Assembly (NCBI RefSeq): GCF_010093595.1
Contig: NW_022985465.1
Span: 1-64,000 of the forward strand
Length of the DNA stretch: 64,000 nt
Reading direction: 5' to 3'
Source of the DNA: Mytilinidion resinicola
Taxonomy: Eukaryota > Ascomycota > Dothideomycetes > Mytilinidiales > Mytilinidiaceae
Made by a program: the position numbers and the translations under genes
Notes under the pieces: generated by a model
The model's database searches: none
What the model saw: the letters and a program-made list of their open reading frames with translations, nothing else
Told to the model about the DNA's origin: nothing
Shown here: one piece after another, positions 54,258-64,000 of the stretch
How positions within the stretch are numbered: position 1 is the stretch's first letter
How the letters are laid out: the number at the start of each line of letters is the position of its first letter

Positions 54258-55155
54258 ATGGAGCGACATCCGCTTAAGGGTGTTCAATGGTCGGGACAGG
54301 AGTCATTCGTGTGGTTCGCGGAAGGAGCTCTTGGCGACTCCACGGGCGACACGACCCGTGGTTGTCGGCAACGCCCGCTCAAAGCGAAGAATATGATGAG
54401 GACTGGGCCCCTTCGACCTCGCCAACCGCCAGCTCGAGGGCCCGCAGACCCACAAAGAAGATGACTGACCTCGAGGTTGTGTACCGGGCGGTGACGCAGG
54501 TAGACTTTGCTGAAGCACAAGATCTCCCACCCCACATCCAACATCTGCATCTACCCTCCAGCGTGTGGAGATGCACGGGCGCGGCATCGTCCCAAGGAGA
54601 TGAAGGTTTGCGCTCCTGGCAACATCGCCCCTTGACATCAACACTACAACGCGCGACGAATCGCCATAAGCGTAGCATCTCTAGCGAATTTGACGCCGGT
54701 AAAGCCGCTCAACCCGCCCCTTGGAACCATTCTCGTTTTGTTCGGCGGCTACATCATTTCGTATGCGTTTTGGGAGAGTCAGCCACCTCGGATGACGTCA
54801 CCCATGCGTATTATTTCCCGGGCGGAAAGCCCATAAAACCCTGTGAAGTCTCCACCTCGCTCAACTTATAGGTTACCGATAGTAGCCCGTCATCACGACC
54901 GACTAGTCCAGCTCAAACGACAGCGGAGATCCTCTGCCACTACGTTAGAAGATCCTTTCCCGGTAGACGACATGGTTGAATGCGCGGCAGCATCCGCTTG
55001 GAGGCTATTCTTATCACGATGAAGAGATGCCAGAATATGCAGAAACGCCCATGGCAAGCTGCAGTACATCTCCAGAATTGCAAAACATAGACGATATACT
55101 GAACGGCAGATCTGGGAGTACATGTGACGATTGTTCTATCAAATTTAATAAATAA
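54258..55155 (+). pseudogene. Unrecognised degenerate coding segment
   Basis: A 194-codon frame at 54287-54871 (with LPPHIQHLHLPSSVWRC) has no family match. From 54998 another frame reads YSYHDEEMPEYAETPMASCS and ends CDDCSIKFNK at TAA 55153-55155, followed by AT-rich 3' sequence. Parts (54391-54450 and 54779-54815) are repeated in diverged form at 56649-56770. Confidence 0.25.
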
Positions 55156-55632
55156 ATTATATAAAAGTCGTGTCACGTGGTATCTCTTTCATCCTTCAGG
55201 AACCTCCAAGACTTCACTACGATCAAGAGGAATCATGTGCGGAGCGGAGGGAGAGGTTGCTCGGAGCTAGGAGACGTGCGGAGGACGGAGGTGTAGGGAG
55301 CTAGAAGGCGTGCAGAGGATAGATGTATACGGCATTTATAACAGTACGTAAAAAAAGTCCGTAGGGAATTTTGATAATTCCGCCGCGACGCCTTGGGAGC
55401 CGCGACATCCCCAGCCGTCAAGGCTGGGAGTCAACGGAGCAGCTAGAGGGTCTCGAAAGCAGTAGCCAGCTCTGCACAGTCGAGGAGGTCAACACAATCT
55501 GATTCCTCCACCTCTATAGCGGCCTTGAACACTTGAACCACTTTTTTGCTATAGCCTCGTGTTCTTCCCAGAGAATAAACGGGCATTGTTTACCGATGTG
55601 TTTTGGACATCTAAGAACTGATAATCTTTTAG
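55156..55632. other. No recognisable gene
   Basis: Contains a short imperfect direct repeat (GGAGCTAGGAGACGTGCGGA / GGAGCTAGAAGGCGTGCAGA, near 55264 and 55298). Confidence 0.4.
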
Positions 55633-56070
55633 TTAAATACGACGCGATAGTCGCTGAAGGCACGACTTACACCTTTTGCCTTTGCTGGGGCCACACTTGT
55701 TTACTCTTTCCCAGGTAGCTTGAAGGCCACAGTCACAGTACCAGTTCGCCTTGTAGAGACGCCCAAGCCTGGAATATAGACGAAATGTTGGTGTTTTAGT
55801 AGGAATCTGGCCATATTTTGGCTGAGACGGGCGTTGTAGTCGAGAAATGGAGGGAGGGTGGAGAGGAGGTGGGTGGCGACGGAGGAGGGGGGGCGGTAGT
55901 GGAGTTGTTGGAGTTTGGTGGGTTTGGAGAGGTCGGAGAGGGGGGTGGTGCGGGTTGTTTGGAGAGGTTGGATTGAAGGTTTGGGAGCAGCCAAGCACCA
56001 AGTAAGGCAGTTGCACTCTTTTCGTCAAAGCAGGCCGGGCAAGTTCCTTGCGAATAAGGCTTGCACACAT
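55633..56070 (-). CDS. Possible GRF-type zinc-finger fragment
   Basis: The C-terminal part of this 145-codon frame reads WYCDCGLQATWERVNKCGPS then KGKRCKSC. The pattern C-x-C-G-x-x-A...V-x-K-x-G-P-x-K-G-K...C resembles a GRF zinc finger, although the usual F/Y before the last Cys is missing. The N-terminal two thirds is Pro/Thr-rich and open in all three frames, so the reading frame there is uncertain; a competing frame (55701-55994) starts MAAPKPSIQPLQTTR. Low confidence. Confidence 0.3.
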   Translation of the reverse strand: MCASLIRKELARPALTKRVQLPYLVLGCSQTFNPTSPNNPHHPPLRPLQTHQTPTTPLPPPLLRRHPPPLHPPSISRLQRPSQPKYGQIPTKTPTFRLYSRLGRLYKANWYCDCGLQATWERVNKCGPSKGKRCKSCLQRLSRRI

Positions 56071-56818
56071 GGTGGAGGGCGGTATTGCAGCGTAATAGCG
56101 ATGTTCAAAAGAGTAACAAACGTAATGAGTTAGAGGTCATCGAAGAATTCGGGTTGAAGACTGAACAACAGTTTTGGGGTATTCTTCTTTGTTCTTATAG
56201 ACCTCGACACGTAGCATTGAAGCTTACATGAACTTCGATAGCATCTGCCTTGCAAGCCGGTGGCTGGACCAATCGCAGTTTTAGCATGGACTCACACTTC
56301 AACAACGGGTAAAATCTGCGCATGGCCTATCTCAAAAGTTGGTTTAGTAACCAATAAAGAAGTTTCTTGTCTGTAAGGCTGTAACCGTCTAGTGCAGCGA
56401 GTTTCGTTGCACTATCCCTTGACACGTTGGCGTCCTTGGGCCGACGCCAAGCTGTCCACTAGTCCACCCACCATGTCCACCAGCCTACCAACCAGACTAC
56501 CTTCCAAGCGGCGTAGAACGACGCCCTCATTCTCCCTCCCCGTTGATTGCGGTCTGAACCGGACACGCCCCGCCCTCGCTAAGATGATTCCGCCGCCGAA
56601 CAGGGGTGTCCCGGCCCTCCACCGTGATGCAACGCCGCCCACAGCGAAGAGTGTGATGAGCCCTTTGATCTCACCAACCGCCAGCTCGAGGGCTAGCTCG
56701 AAGGCCTAGGGCCACACCGTCGTGTTTCGGCTGAGGCCCAGCCACCTTGAATAACGTCGTCCATGCGGCCAGAGGCTCTTCTCTGTATTCCCATCCAAGT
56801 CTAACACAGGAGAATGCG
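56071..56818. other. No recognisable gene; diverged repeat
   Basis: 56649-56770 shares CTCACCAACCGCCAGCTCGA and GCCACCTTGAATAACGTCGT-like blocks with 54391-54815. No coding supported. Confidence 0.4.
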
Positions 56819-56963
56819 AGCGCGAGGATCGTGAGAGTGCGAGGGTCGTGCGATCGAGAAGAACCGTGCGATTGAGAGGAACTGTGCGATCGGAAGAATC
56901 GTGAGAGCGAGAGGATCTTGCGAACAGGAGGATCTTGAAAACCGGGGGATCGTGAGAGCGTGC
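56819..56963. repeat. 17-bp minisatellite, array 2 (degenerate)
   Basis: About eight copies of the GAGGATCGTG(A/C)GAGCG-type unit also seen at 2866-3030, more diverged here. Confidence 0.75.
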
Positions 56964-57007
56964 GAACTCTTGGCGTACGCTTTACCTACCTTGGGCTAGC
57001 ATATGGC
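56964..57007. repeat. Conserved 3' flank of the minisatellite, copy 2
   Basis: GAACTCTTGGCGTACGCTTT and onward, nearly identical to 3031-3075. Confidence 0.75.
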
Positions 57008-57068
57008 AGCGACCACCCATATTCACCTCTCTGGTGAGTACGCACTGACTGCTTCTCACGATTGCACC

Positions 57069-57454
57069 TCACTCTAGCTCGTGTTTAGCAAGCATCTTGG
57101 CTATTACGTCCGGAACATCTTGCCAGCCCTGGCCCAGTGAAGACAGCAATGTCGCTAAGATGGGTGTAGCGTAGAACACGAGGTTGTTGTTGCCGATGAA
57201 ATGCTAGAAGGCCGCCTGAACCTGTTTGACGGGCTCGTAACGCGAAGATCAAAGGTAGAGGCGGCTTGGGCGGCTCTATTGCACTGCAAAGATAAGAGAG
57301 GTAAAGAAGGACAGAGAGATAGTGCCGGGGTGGAGCTGACCTGAATCGGAAGCATATTTAATGTTGCCTCATCTGCAGCATTGAGCATGTATTGTCCATT
57401 GGCACAAAGAGCTAAAATGGAGGAAAATGTGCGCGTCCCATTACTATATCTCAC
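57069..57454 (-). pseudogene. Unrecognised gene remnant
   Basis: The C-terminal end is coherent: EPVKQVQAAF, a TAG, then HFIGNNNLVFYATPILATLL, SSLGQGWQDVPDVIAKMLAK, HELE and TGA at 57069-57071. Upstream, TFSSILALCANGQYMLNAAD in another frame is followed by a possible intron (GTCAGC...TTTGCAG). No family is recognised. The stop and frame change suggest decay. Confidence 0.35.
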
Positions 57455-57518
57455 GAGCTAACTTCATCTGACCTATTCCACCATTGCGGCAGCACCCAAG
57501 CTCTGCCCGGAAACAATT

Positions 57519-58469
57519 CTACTTCCATATCAAGCCTTCTACTTCAACATCCTGTTCAATAACATTATCCTCCCCGGCTCCCAACTTCTCATTGCCTTCT
57601 CGGTATCTCCATTTCTTTCCCATGACCTCCTTGAACCAACGCACATCGAAAAGCCCCTTATTGACAGTCTCGGAAAATACCTCGACTCTCTCTGCCGGCG
57701 CCATCTTGACATCCAGGTCCGGTGCCACAAACAAGACTGCTGACAATCGGCGCACCCCAGGCACGCGTCGAACGCGGTGACGCGCCGCGGCCATCTTCCC
57801 CCCGCTTAGCACGACTGCACACCACCCACACAGCAGCACAGTCGCGTCGCCCGGCACGGGCACCCACACGCCGGGCGCCCCGGGTGTCTCCATTTCAAGG
57901 CCCGCGGTGCCGTCCTGGAAGATGATGCTGAAGGTGCCGTAGTCAGTGTGGGCGCCGCATCCATTCTGGCTGGCCGGGGATGCCGTGGCAGGGGTGTAGT
58001 CAATGAGGCGGAAGTTGACATTGAGCTCGGCGTGCAGCGGGACAAGGTCGCGGCCGGCAACGGCGCTGAGAGAGGCCAGGATTAGTGGAACATGGTGGGC
58101 TGTGATAGCAGTGAAGAAGCTGAGAATCTCAGCGAGTCCGTGTGCTGCAAGCTCGGCCTAGAGAGCGGGTGGGATGCGCGCGGCTCGGGCGGGCGATAGG
58201 TCAATGGTGAGCTTCTGGTCGCACGTAGGGTCTGTGGTGGCAGCAGTCTTGAAGATGCCGCGGAGAGCGTACGTGTCGTTAAAAGCTGCGACAGCAGCGG
58301 CGTTTTGGGCCAGATAACCAAAGAGGCGCTGGATTGCGGGGAATGGAGCCGCGACAGTGGGGTTGATGAAGGTGATTGCTGGGCTTAGAAGATCTGCTGT
58401 GGTGGGAAGTGAAAAATCACAGGTTGGCTTGTAAGCTGGGGGTTGGTAATTGGAGGTTTGAGTAGCCAT
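57519..58469 (-). pseudogene. 2-oxoglutarate/Fe(II) oxygenase with one in-frame stop
   Basis: One frame of 316 codons runs from ATG 58469 to the stop at 57519, interrupted only by TAG at 58158-58160. The N-terminal half includes TADLLSPAITFINP and RLFGYLAQNAAAVAAFNDTY. The catalytic core has GCGAHTDYGTFSIIFQDG (iron ligands H and D of HxD), WVPVPGDATVLLCGW, RHRVRRVPGVRRLSAVLF (distal His and the Arg that binds 2-oxoglutarate). Length and motif order fit fungal isopenicillin-N-synthase-like oxygenases. A C-to-T at a Gln codon would give the TAG. All catalytic residues remain, so the inactivation is recent, or the stop is an assembly error. Confidence 0.85.
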
Positions 58470-58730
58470 AGTCGATTTAAATTGAGGAAGTTGCGGTTGA
58501 GTGTAGCGGCGATCGACGATCTACCCCGCAATGATTTTGCATCGTCGTCACATCTGTTAAGCGAAATGCGGGGTAGCTGTAAAGATATCGGTTCCTATTC
58601 TATATGAGGATGATAATGCATGTCTCCGCGATAGCTCTTCAAACTTCAACTTAAAAGGATTACGCACGCACCCTCTATTTCTCTACCGGTTTTGAAGACC
58701 TGCTCGAAAATTAATCGAGTCCGATAGGAC
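58470..58730. other. Intergenic between divergent genes
   Basis: Probable shared promoter region of the oxygenase and the BTB gene. No motif stands out. Confidence 0.4.
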
Positions 58731-59542
58731 ATGGCATCGAGGGCTCAGGCTCTCAGCAAACGACTTCTCTCGGCTATCTCGACGTATGGAATCCGATCTC
58801 CTTATATTCCAGGGCGCCAACCGTGCATAGATTGCGAGACCGAGGTGAATTTACTGACCTTGTGTTTAATCATGACGTTGAAAGCTTCAATGTTCATCGT
58901 ATCGTCGTTTGTCCTCAGTCCAAAGTCTTCTACAAAGCATGCACTGGAGGATTCAAGGTGACAACACCATATGATTCTTATTCGCTGCTAACATATATGT
59001 AGGAAAATTTTACTGTCGTCATTGAAATGGGGCATGTGTCTCACGTAGAGTTGAAGAAAATGGTTAGTTTCTTCTACGATATGGACTATGACGACAACCT
59101 GCCAGAGGAGACGGACATATCCTTGCTCCAGCTCCATGCTCGAATGTTTGCACTAGCAGATGAGTATGACATTCAGGGTTTGAGTACTATAGCTCAGGAG
59201 AAGTACTCTTCAAGGTGCGCCGTTTGGAGGCCAAGAGAGTTCCTAGAATCTATTCACGACGTGTACGGAAGGACCCCTACCACCACCCGACAGCTGCGCG
59301 ATGCGGCCTGCATGGCAATCCGCAAGAATTTGCCAAAAATGCTGGAGGATGAGGGCATTGCAGGGTTTTATGAAGAGATTCTCACTGAAATACCCGAGTT
59401 TACGAAGGGTTTGTTAAGGAGTTACGTTGAGGCCCCTTTCTATAGAGAGTGCATTTCATGTAGCTCGAACCAGCCAATGGAAGCCCTTCAAGCAAGGTGC
59501 AAGAAATGTGGGAAGGGTAATTCAGGCTTCCACTGGTACTAG
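58731..59542 (+). pseudogene. BTB/POZ gene with C-terminal zinc ribbon, N-terminus disrupted
   Basis: Starts MASRAQALSKRLLSAIST, the usual opening of fungal BTB proteins, then loses frame. The BTB core resumes in another frame as EFTDLVFNHDVESFNVHRIV, VCPQSKVFYKACTGGFK, and after a 45-nt intron (58958-59002, GTGACA donor, GCTAAC branch, TAG acceptor) ENFTVVIEMGHVSHVELKKM, FFYDMDYDDN and ALADEYDIQGLSTIA. The C-terminus ends CISCSSNQ and CKKCGKGNSGFHWY, a likely zinc ribbon. From 59003 on, the frame is open to TAG. Either an unrecognised intron or a frameshift lies around 58790-58850; a shift is more likely. Confidence 0.7.
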
Positions 59543-59617
59543 TGCTGTGCAAAGTGGTCTTTCCAAAGAAGAAGAGTAGTTAAGAGGGCCGAGAACTGTA
59601 TTTCGAAATAAGCCTAT

Positions 59618-61056
59618 ATGCACGCCTCCCTTTCGCGCAAGCGCGCAAGCCTATCCTCCTTCTCCCACGCAGACCGCGGGAAAGCCTTGAAGCAGGTGGA
59701 TGCAAGTCGCATCTTCCGATCCAACGCCAATAGCCGATACCCAGCACCCAACCAGCCGAAGAAACACGTAGCAACCCCCGAGGCTTTTCCTAAACATGCG
59801 CGTCTAGGATACGGACTAGCTGCGTCTGTGAATGAGGTGCTGTACAATGGCGTAGAATGTGCAGCAAAGCAGGTTCGTTACATGACCCTGCAGAGTGCTC
59901 GGAGAGATGCAGCTAACAGAAGAAAGTTTGACCACAAAGACGGCACCCTTGGCCTTTCTAGCCAGTACTACGTAGTCGAGCGTTACGCATACCGAAGGCT
60001 ACGGAAATGCGATGCCCTGTCCGGCTATGTGCCGAAGTACTACGGGCAAGACGATAAGCATCAAATCTTATACATCGAGCGCATATACGGAAGAACACTG
60101 TTGGAATATGCGGAAATTTGCCAGGAGAGCTCTTGCTGCAGTGTAAGGAGGCTTTACGCCGTGCTGTTAAGGCTATCCATTGCGCGGGCCTGGCACACAA
60201 TAACATCAACGGGCGCAACATACTTATTCGAGACGGTATTAAGCGACATGGGCCTAGTCCCATCGACGGCTTCGTTGTCCTTATTAACTTCAATCTTGTA
60301 AAGTTCAGAGGAGAACCTGATAAGAGGTGGACTGCAGCATGCAATAGGGATCTTGATGATTTGAATTCGACTTTCCTCGCCGTGGTGGGACGTGCGGTAA
60401 GAATGCTCCTCCCTTGTATCAACAGAAGCTTATTCACCTAGAACAACAAAGCGGCCCATGCAATGCTCGCCCAACACCAGCCATTTGACGTTTCCCAGGA
60501 ACAACTAGCCAAGGTGGTCAAAGACACCGATCCTGACCCGAAGCCCAACACAGCGATATTCAAACTTCCAAGACTTCTTCCTGTTCTCGCTCTTGCACTC
60601 GCCCGAGCATGGAGTAAGCATGGGAGGAGTCATATCTCGCTTGAAATTCTTGCCCAATTCGAGGCGTCAGCACACGCCCCTTTGGATTCAGATCGGCGCT
60701 CGGCACTACTCATAGAGGGAGATCGCGTATGCTGGTCAGAAAGTGCGGACAAAATTGCGCTGTTTACTAATGTTATTCACCGGTGCGAAGCTGAACTTGG
60801 CCCGACTGATCCGTACACCCTCCGCCTAAGGGGCCTGTACGCCTCGCAACTCAAAGAACATGGTCAAGAATTAGAGCTCGAGTCTGTTCTCTCCTCAATG
60901 TTGCAGCAGCTTCAAGGACTGGATTCCGCGGATAAAGTTCCCAAGCAGGGCGATCATCTATTTGCGGAGACTCTTAACCCTCAGGCTTGGATCACATGGG
61001 TGGAGAAGAGGATGCCACAGGCTTCGGCTGTAGCTGAGAGTCTTGAGGGACAATAA
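59618..61056 (+). pseudogene. Fungal kinase-like protein with TPR-like tail
   Basis: The first frame (59618-60301) reads ASVNEVLYNGVECAAKQVRY (N-lobe with the Lys), VVERYAYRRLRKC and ILYIERIYGRTLLEY. Near 60112-60118 the homology jumps frame (loss of one T in a T run) and continues LLQCKEALRRAVKAIHCAGL, AHNNINGRNILI, GFVVLINFNLVKF. The HxD catalytic Asp and the DFG-type Asp are both Asn, as G-to-A changes would give. TAG at 60439-60441 interrupts, then 60463-61056 reads a helical tail with LGPTDPYTLRLRGLYASQL. Frameshift, stop and loss of both Asp make it non-functional. Confidence 0.72.
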
Positions 61057-62635
61057 TGCCGATGCCTATACGCAGGCGCAACATTGACCACCATTCATGC
61101 AGACGCAAACAACGAACATAAAACCGGTATCACATGATTGTCCCTGCAATTTCCACTCCCTTAGGCTATCCAGGCGCCGTTGACCCACCCCGTCTGCTGT
61201 TCTAGAAAAGAAGCCTTTCAATCGACAAAACCGCATCTCGATATGGCCCATTCGCTCCCCCTTCTGAAAGGGCAATTCTCTCCACGAGCGCGACACCAAA
61301 CTGCCAGCGTGGAAGCCCACGGCTCGTAAGCTCCGTTCCAAATGCTAGCAAGCCGCTCCTGCTCAAAGATTATGTGAACGTTTTGTTGATTGTGTCGTCT
61401 GGGTGTCGATGCCGATTTCATCTGCGTAAGAGGTGACAACTTCTATGACTAGGAGTTGGAGTAGCAATGCAGCGAGTGCTGGGTCGGGAACACCCTCAAA
61501 TCCCCCCAACGATTAGACAGCGCGCTCAGACATAACGACGCTACGGTGCGCGGCGGACTTCGTCCAAGGAGGTCGCCCTCATTGGGCCGTCGGAGTGGTA
61601 TGCAGGATTTGATTTTCAATGGAAAAAAAAAGGCGGGGCCTCGCCACCGGGCTCCCGTCTCGTTGGAGAGAGCGCGGTGGAGAGAGCGCCAGAGCGCGGC
61701 GGAGAGGGCACCGTCGTTGGTCTTGTAAAGCACCGCCGGAGGTTGGAAGCCTAGTTCGGACACAGAGCCGGAGATGCCGAGTTATCGCAGCGCTGTCCGG
61801 CGTAAGTAATCCTGAGACTAGCAGGCGGAGGTGGAGCGGGAAAGGTCGGGTAAAGCTGGTGGAAAGCGCTTGCAGGTCGCGGTTGAGGAGCGGATCAATG
61901 ATTATCATCCCCAAAAGTAGTACGATACAACTTTTTCCATTGTTGCATGGTTTCGTCCCAAACCCTCCGAGGTATGGGATTCTTCACTCTATTCAAGGGC
62001 TCTTTCCGTATCGGCGGGTCGGCAAACCGCAGGTCTCCCGCGCGAGGGACTTGATAACCGTCAAGCCTCGCAGACGGGCGGGCTGAATGTGCTGCGCTCC
62101 TCGAGTGTCAGAGGGTACGACACCACTGAAATGCTCTGCCCAGGGAGTACTTCGTCATCGATTCGGGCGCGCTTGCTCGGGCTCTGATTGCGTTCTGCGG
62201 ACATAGCGATGGCCCTTGTGGGCGTGGGCGTAGGCGAATGGTTTAAAGAGGAAAGTTGCGAATGACAGGATACGACGAAAATTTGGAGTGATGAAGAATC
62301 CAAAGGCTTTCCAATCCTGGCACAGGTTGTACAGGAAGGAGAACAGCTTAATTCTTGGAATGAATGTGTATTCGCAAGGGAATATCGACATATCATCAGA
62401 TGAAAAACGCAGAACATCAGAAGGAAAAACCAGAGGATACTCAACCATTCAACTTCTGACCTCGTTCTTCACGCTTTCATGCTCACATCTGCGTTTCCGG
62501 GTTCGGCAGCCCGAGCAGGCTACTCTCGCGCGCTTGTTGAGTGAGGAGCTTTCTGTTGAAGGAAAAGCGCCGCCTGCTGTGCCGTTTCCTGCAAACAAGT
62601 TAAGTATATATTCGCAATGCGCATTCTAATGCCAC
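61057..62635. other. No recognised gene
   Basis: Several 60-155 codon frames overlap on both strands around 61450-62090 without motifs. A minus-strand frame at 62204-62061 (MSAERNQSPSKRARIDDEVL) looks protein-like but is only 47 codons. Confidence 0.35.
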
Positions 62636-63320
62636 CTAACTTCGAATAAGCTTCTCATTACTTCGTAAGAGCTCCTTATTTTGTCGTGAAAGTTTCTCAT
62701 TAGTTCTTAAGAGCTGCTTATTTTGTCGTGAGAGTTCCTTATTACATTTTAAAAGGTCTAGAGTCATTGATTGGCTTTCTAATTGCTCAGATAACTCTTC
62801 AGATATTGTATCTCTTCTTCCTCGCTCCTTAAAGCTAGTCCAATCGAGAATTTCGATTAACATATCCTCAAACCCATCCACGGGCCGCACGATGGCAGCT
62901 ATTTGGAGATTGTTCCCCTTTTTCATTTGTTTCCACATGCCCCACACCAGTCCGGGTGAGTGCTGAAATGGTGGTGTCTTCGTGTATGTGCTCCTTTTGA
63001 GCTTGGTGGATAGAGTAACAGCAGAATCCACTGGAGTAGCATGTTGAACGGAAACCTGTAACATGTAAGCTATAGGAAACAAATATTACTGGATATACCA
63101 TACATATTGATATTAATCTCCTCTTAGAGCTCGCTCTAAATTTTCCCAAGGATACACCTTGATTCTCGCCCTAGTAAGACGTGGCTTAGGAGCCGCAAAT
63201 TGCATAATGACGTTGAAGAATTCGTCACCCGTAGAAACCCTGTAACGTCTATCCCTGTGTGGCGAGACGCCCGCCGTAACGAGATGCCGCATATACTTCT
63301 TAACACAACAAACTCAATAA
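62636..63320 (-). pseudogene. Unrecognised coiled-coil protein gene
   Basis: The last exon (63062-62636) reads PPFQHSPGLVWGMWKQMKKG, NLQIAAIVRPVDGFEDMLIE and a tandem coiled coil (LSRQNKQLLRTNEKLSRQNK, ELLRSNEKL) of 14-residue units. Upstream, across a possible intron (GTATGG...TTACAG), the frame continues RHLVTAGVSPHRDRRYRVST, GDEFFNVIMQFAAPKPRLTR and KVYPWENLERALRGD, then TAA near 63118 before the donor; CAA would keep it open. Not recognised; probably one gene with a Gln-to-stop change. Confidence 0.4.
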
Positions 63321-64000
63321 CAAGTCAGGAGCATAGATATTCTCGGAATAATAGCCTTAAATTGTAAACTGGATTTCCTCTTAACGTCTTTTAAAAATAG
63401 CTCCTGCTTACCGTGCAATACTATAATCTGCCACGAGCATACTACAAGCGTGTTACTTCAGACGGCCGTAGGTGCACCAAAAGTTCATGCATCCTGCCAA
63501 AAATCTGTCAAGTTGCGGCTCATTATATGGCGATCCAATCCCGAGCGCGGCGATAGCGTCCGAGAGGCAGTTGTGTTTCTGTTATGATTTAAAGTCTACC
63601 AGCTTGGAATTAACAGGTGAGGAGGATCCGCTCATCCAGCCTGAAGCAGCTTAGCCGTAATTTATTGCTGCTGACGCTAGCTTTTCGCCGCAACTCACGC
63701 CAGACCGACTAGGCTTAAAGCTCGCTTTAAGCATAACTCGTGCATACGTCCGCTTATTTACCGCCCAGCCTGTACCGTGACAAGAAGTATGCTTGTTCTT
63801 ATAGATGGACGCATCAATATAGCATTCTGTATAATAATACACAACTGGTCTCGTTATTATGTATGGTCCTTTGAACGTCTAAGGCCTATCTTCGCGAGCC
63901 CACGTGACAGTCTTGATCCTTGCCCGTTTGTCTGCTTACGCCACTGTGGAATGTCTGGAGGAACGTCAAGCGGGTCCTGCTCTTGAGACGAGAGCATCTG
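63321..64000. other. No recognised gene; open frame at the window edge
   Basis: A minus-strand frame is open from the edge to TAA at 63857-63859 (QEQDPLDVPPDIPQWRKQTN). It may be the end of an exon of a gene that lies outside. The rest has no coding signal. Confidence 0.3.

Noticed and set aside
61619..62086. 155-codon plus-strand frame
   Set aside because: Arg-rich, repetitive, no motif, overlapped by equally long frames on the other strand.
1..64000. tRNA or rRNA genes
   Set aside because: I looked for GGTTCGAATCC-type T-loops with matching A-boxes and found none. A structure-based scan would be needed to be sure.

Overview
The window looks like a filamentous ascomycete (Pezizomycotina). 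Coding genes carry short 45-65 nt introns with GTAAGT-type donors and CTAAC-type branch points. The gene families are fungal: sigma-type NLR, HET domain, SesB-like lipase, BTB, DUF7730, DUF3435 and an ankyrin/DYW-like deaminase. Repeats show C-to-T / G-to-A decay of the RIP type (repeat-induced point mutation). It is accessory, transposon-rich DNA in which most genes are broken. No genus can be named from the sequence alone.

Layout. 0-0.65 kb: end of a copia element and its 3' LTR. 3.1-4.96 kb: an apparently intact pogo-type DNA transposon. 6.8-13.9 kb: a graveyard of single genes (a repeat protein, an NB-ARC fragment, a SET protein, a HemK-like methyltransferase) plus an open DUF7730 gene. 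14.9-15.5 kb: a candidate small secreted protein. 17.5-19.4 kb: an intact ankyrin/DYW-like deaminase. 20.3-22.7 kb: a decayed pogo transposase and a MITE. 23.1-27.9 kb: a decayed allorecognition-type cluster on the minus strand made of a HET remnant, a SesB-like lipase with a C-terminal amyloid-like motif, and an NB-ARC-TPR NLR with an N-terminal sigma-like motif. A diverged inverted repeat flanks this cluster and a solo LTR sits inside it.

29.2-48.4 kb is one nested, AT-rich transposon block. A copia element (minus strand, 124-bp LTRs, TSD GAGCC) was hit by a gypsy element (531-bp LTRs, TSD GTTAT) and by pogo-type elements. One pogo copy was itself hit by a second copy of the same family. 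Removing the insertions gives a copia of about 6.0 kb and two pogo copies of exactly 1849 bp each. A less mutated solo LTR of a related gypsy family follows at 48.55-49.07 kb.

49.4-64 kb: an intact BTB gene, a broken DUF3435 tyrosine recombinase with a C-terminal zinc finger, unrecognised degenerate coding segments, a second copy of a 17-bp minisatellite with its conserved flank, a 2OG-Fe(II) oxygenase with one stop, a second BTB gene, a kinase-like pseudogene with Asp-to-Asn catalytic changes, and a coiled-coil gene.

The strongest candidate for an interesting system is the HET/lipase/NLR cluster at 23-28 kb. In such pairs the NLR is thought to template amyloid folding of the partner's C-terminal motif and so switch on a membrane-damaging lipase. 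Here all three partners carry disabling changes. All coordinates, splice sites and repeats were read by eye; nothing was computed or searched.
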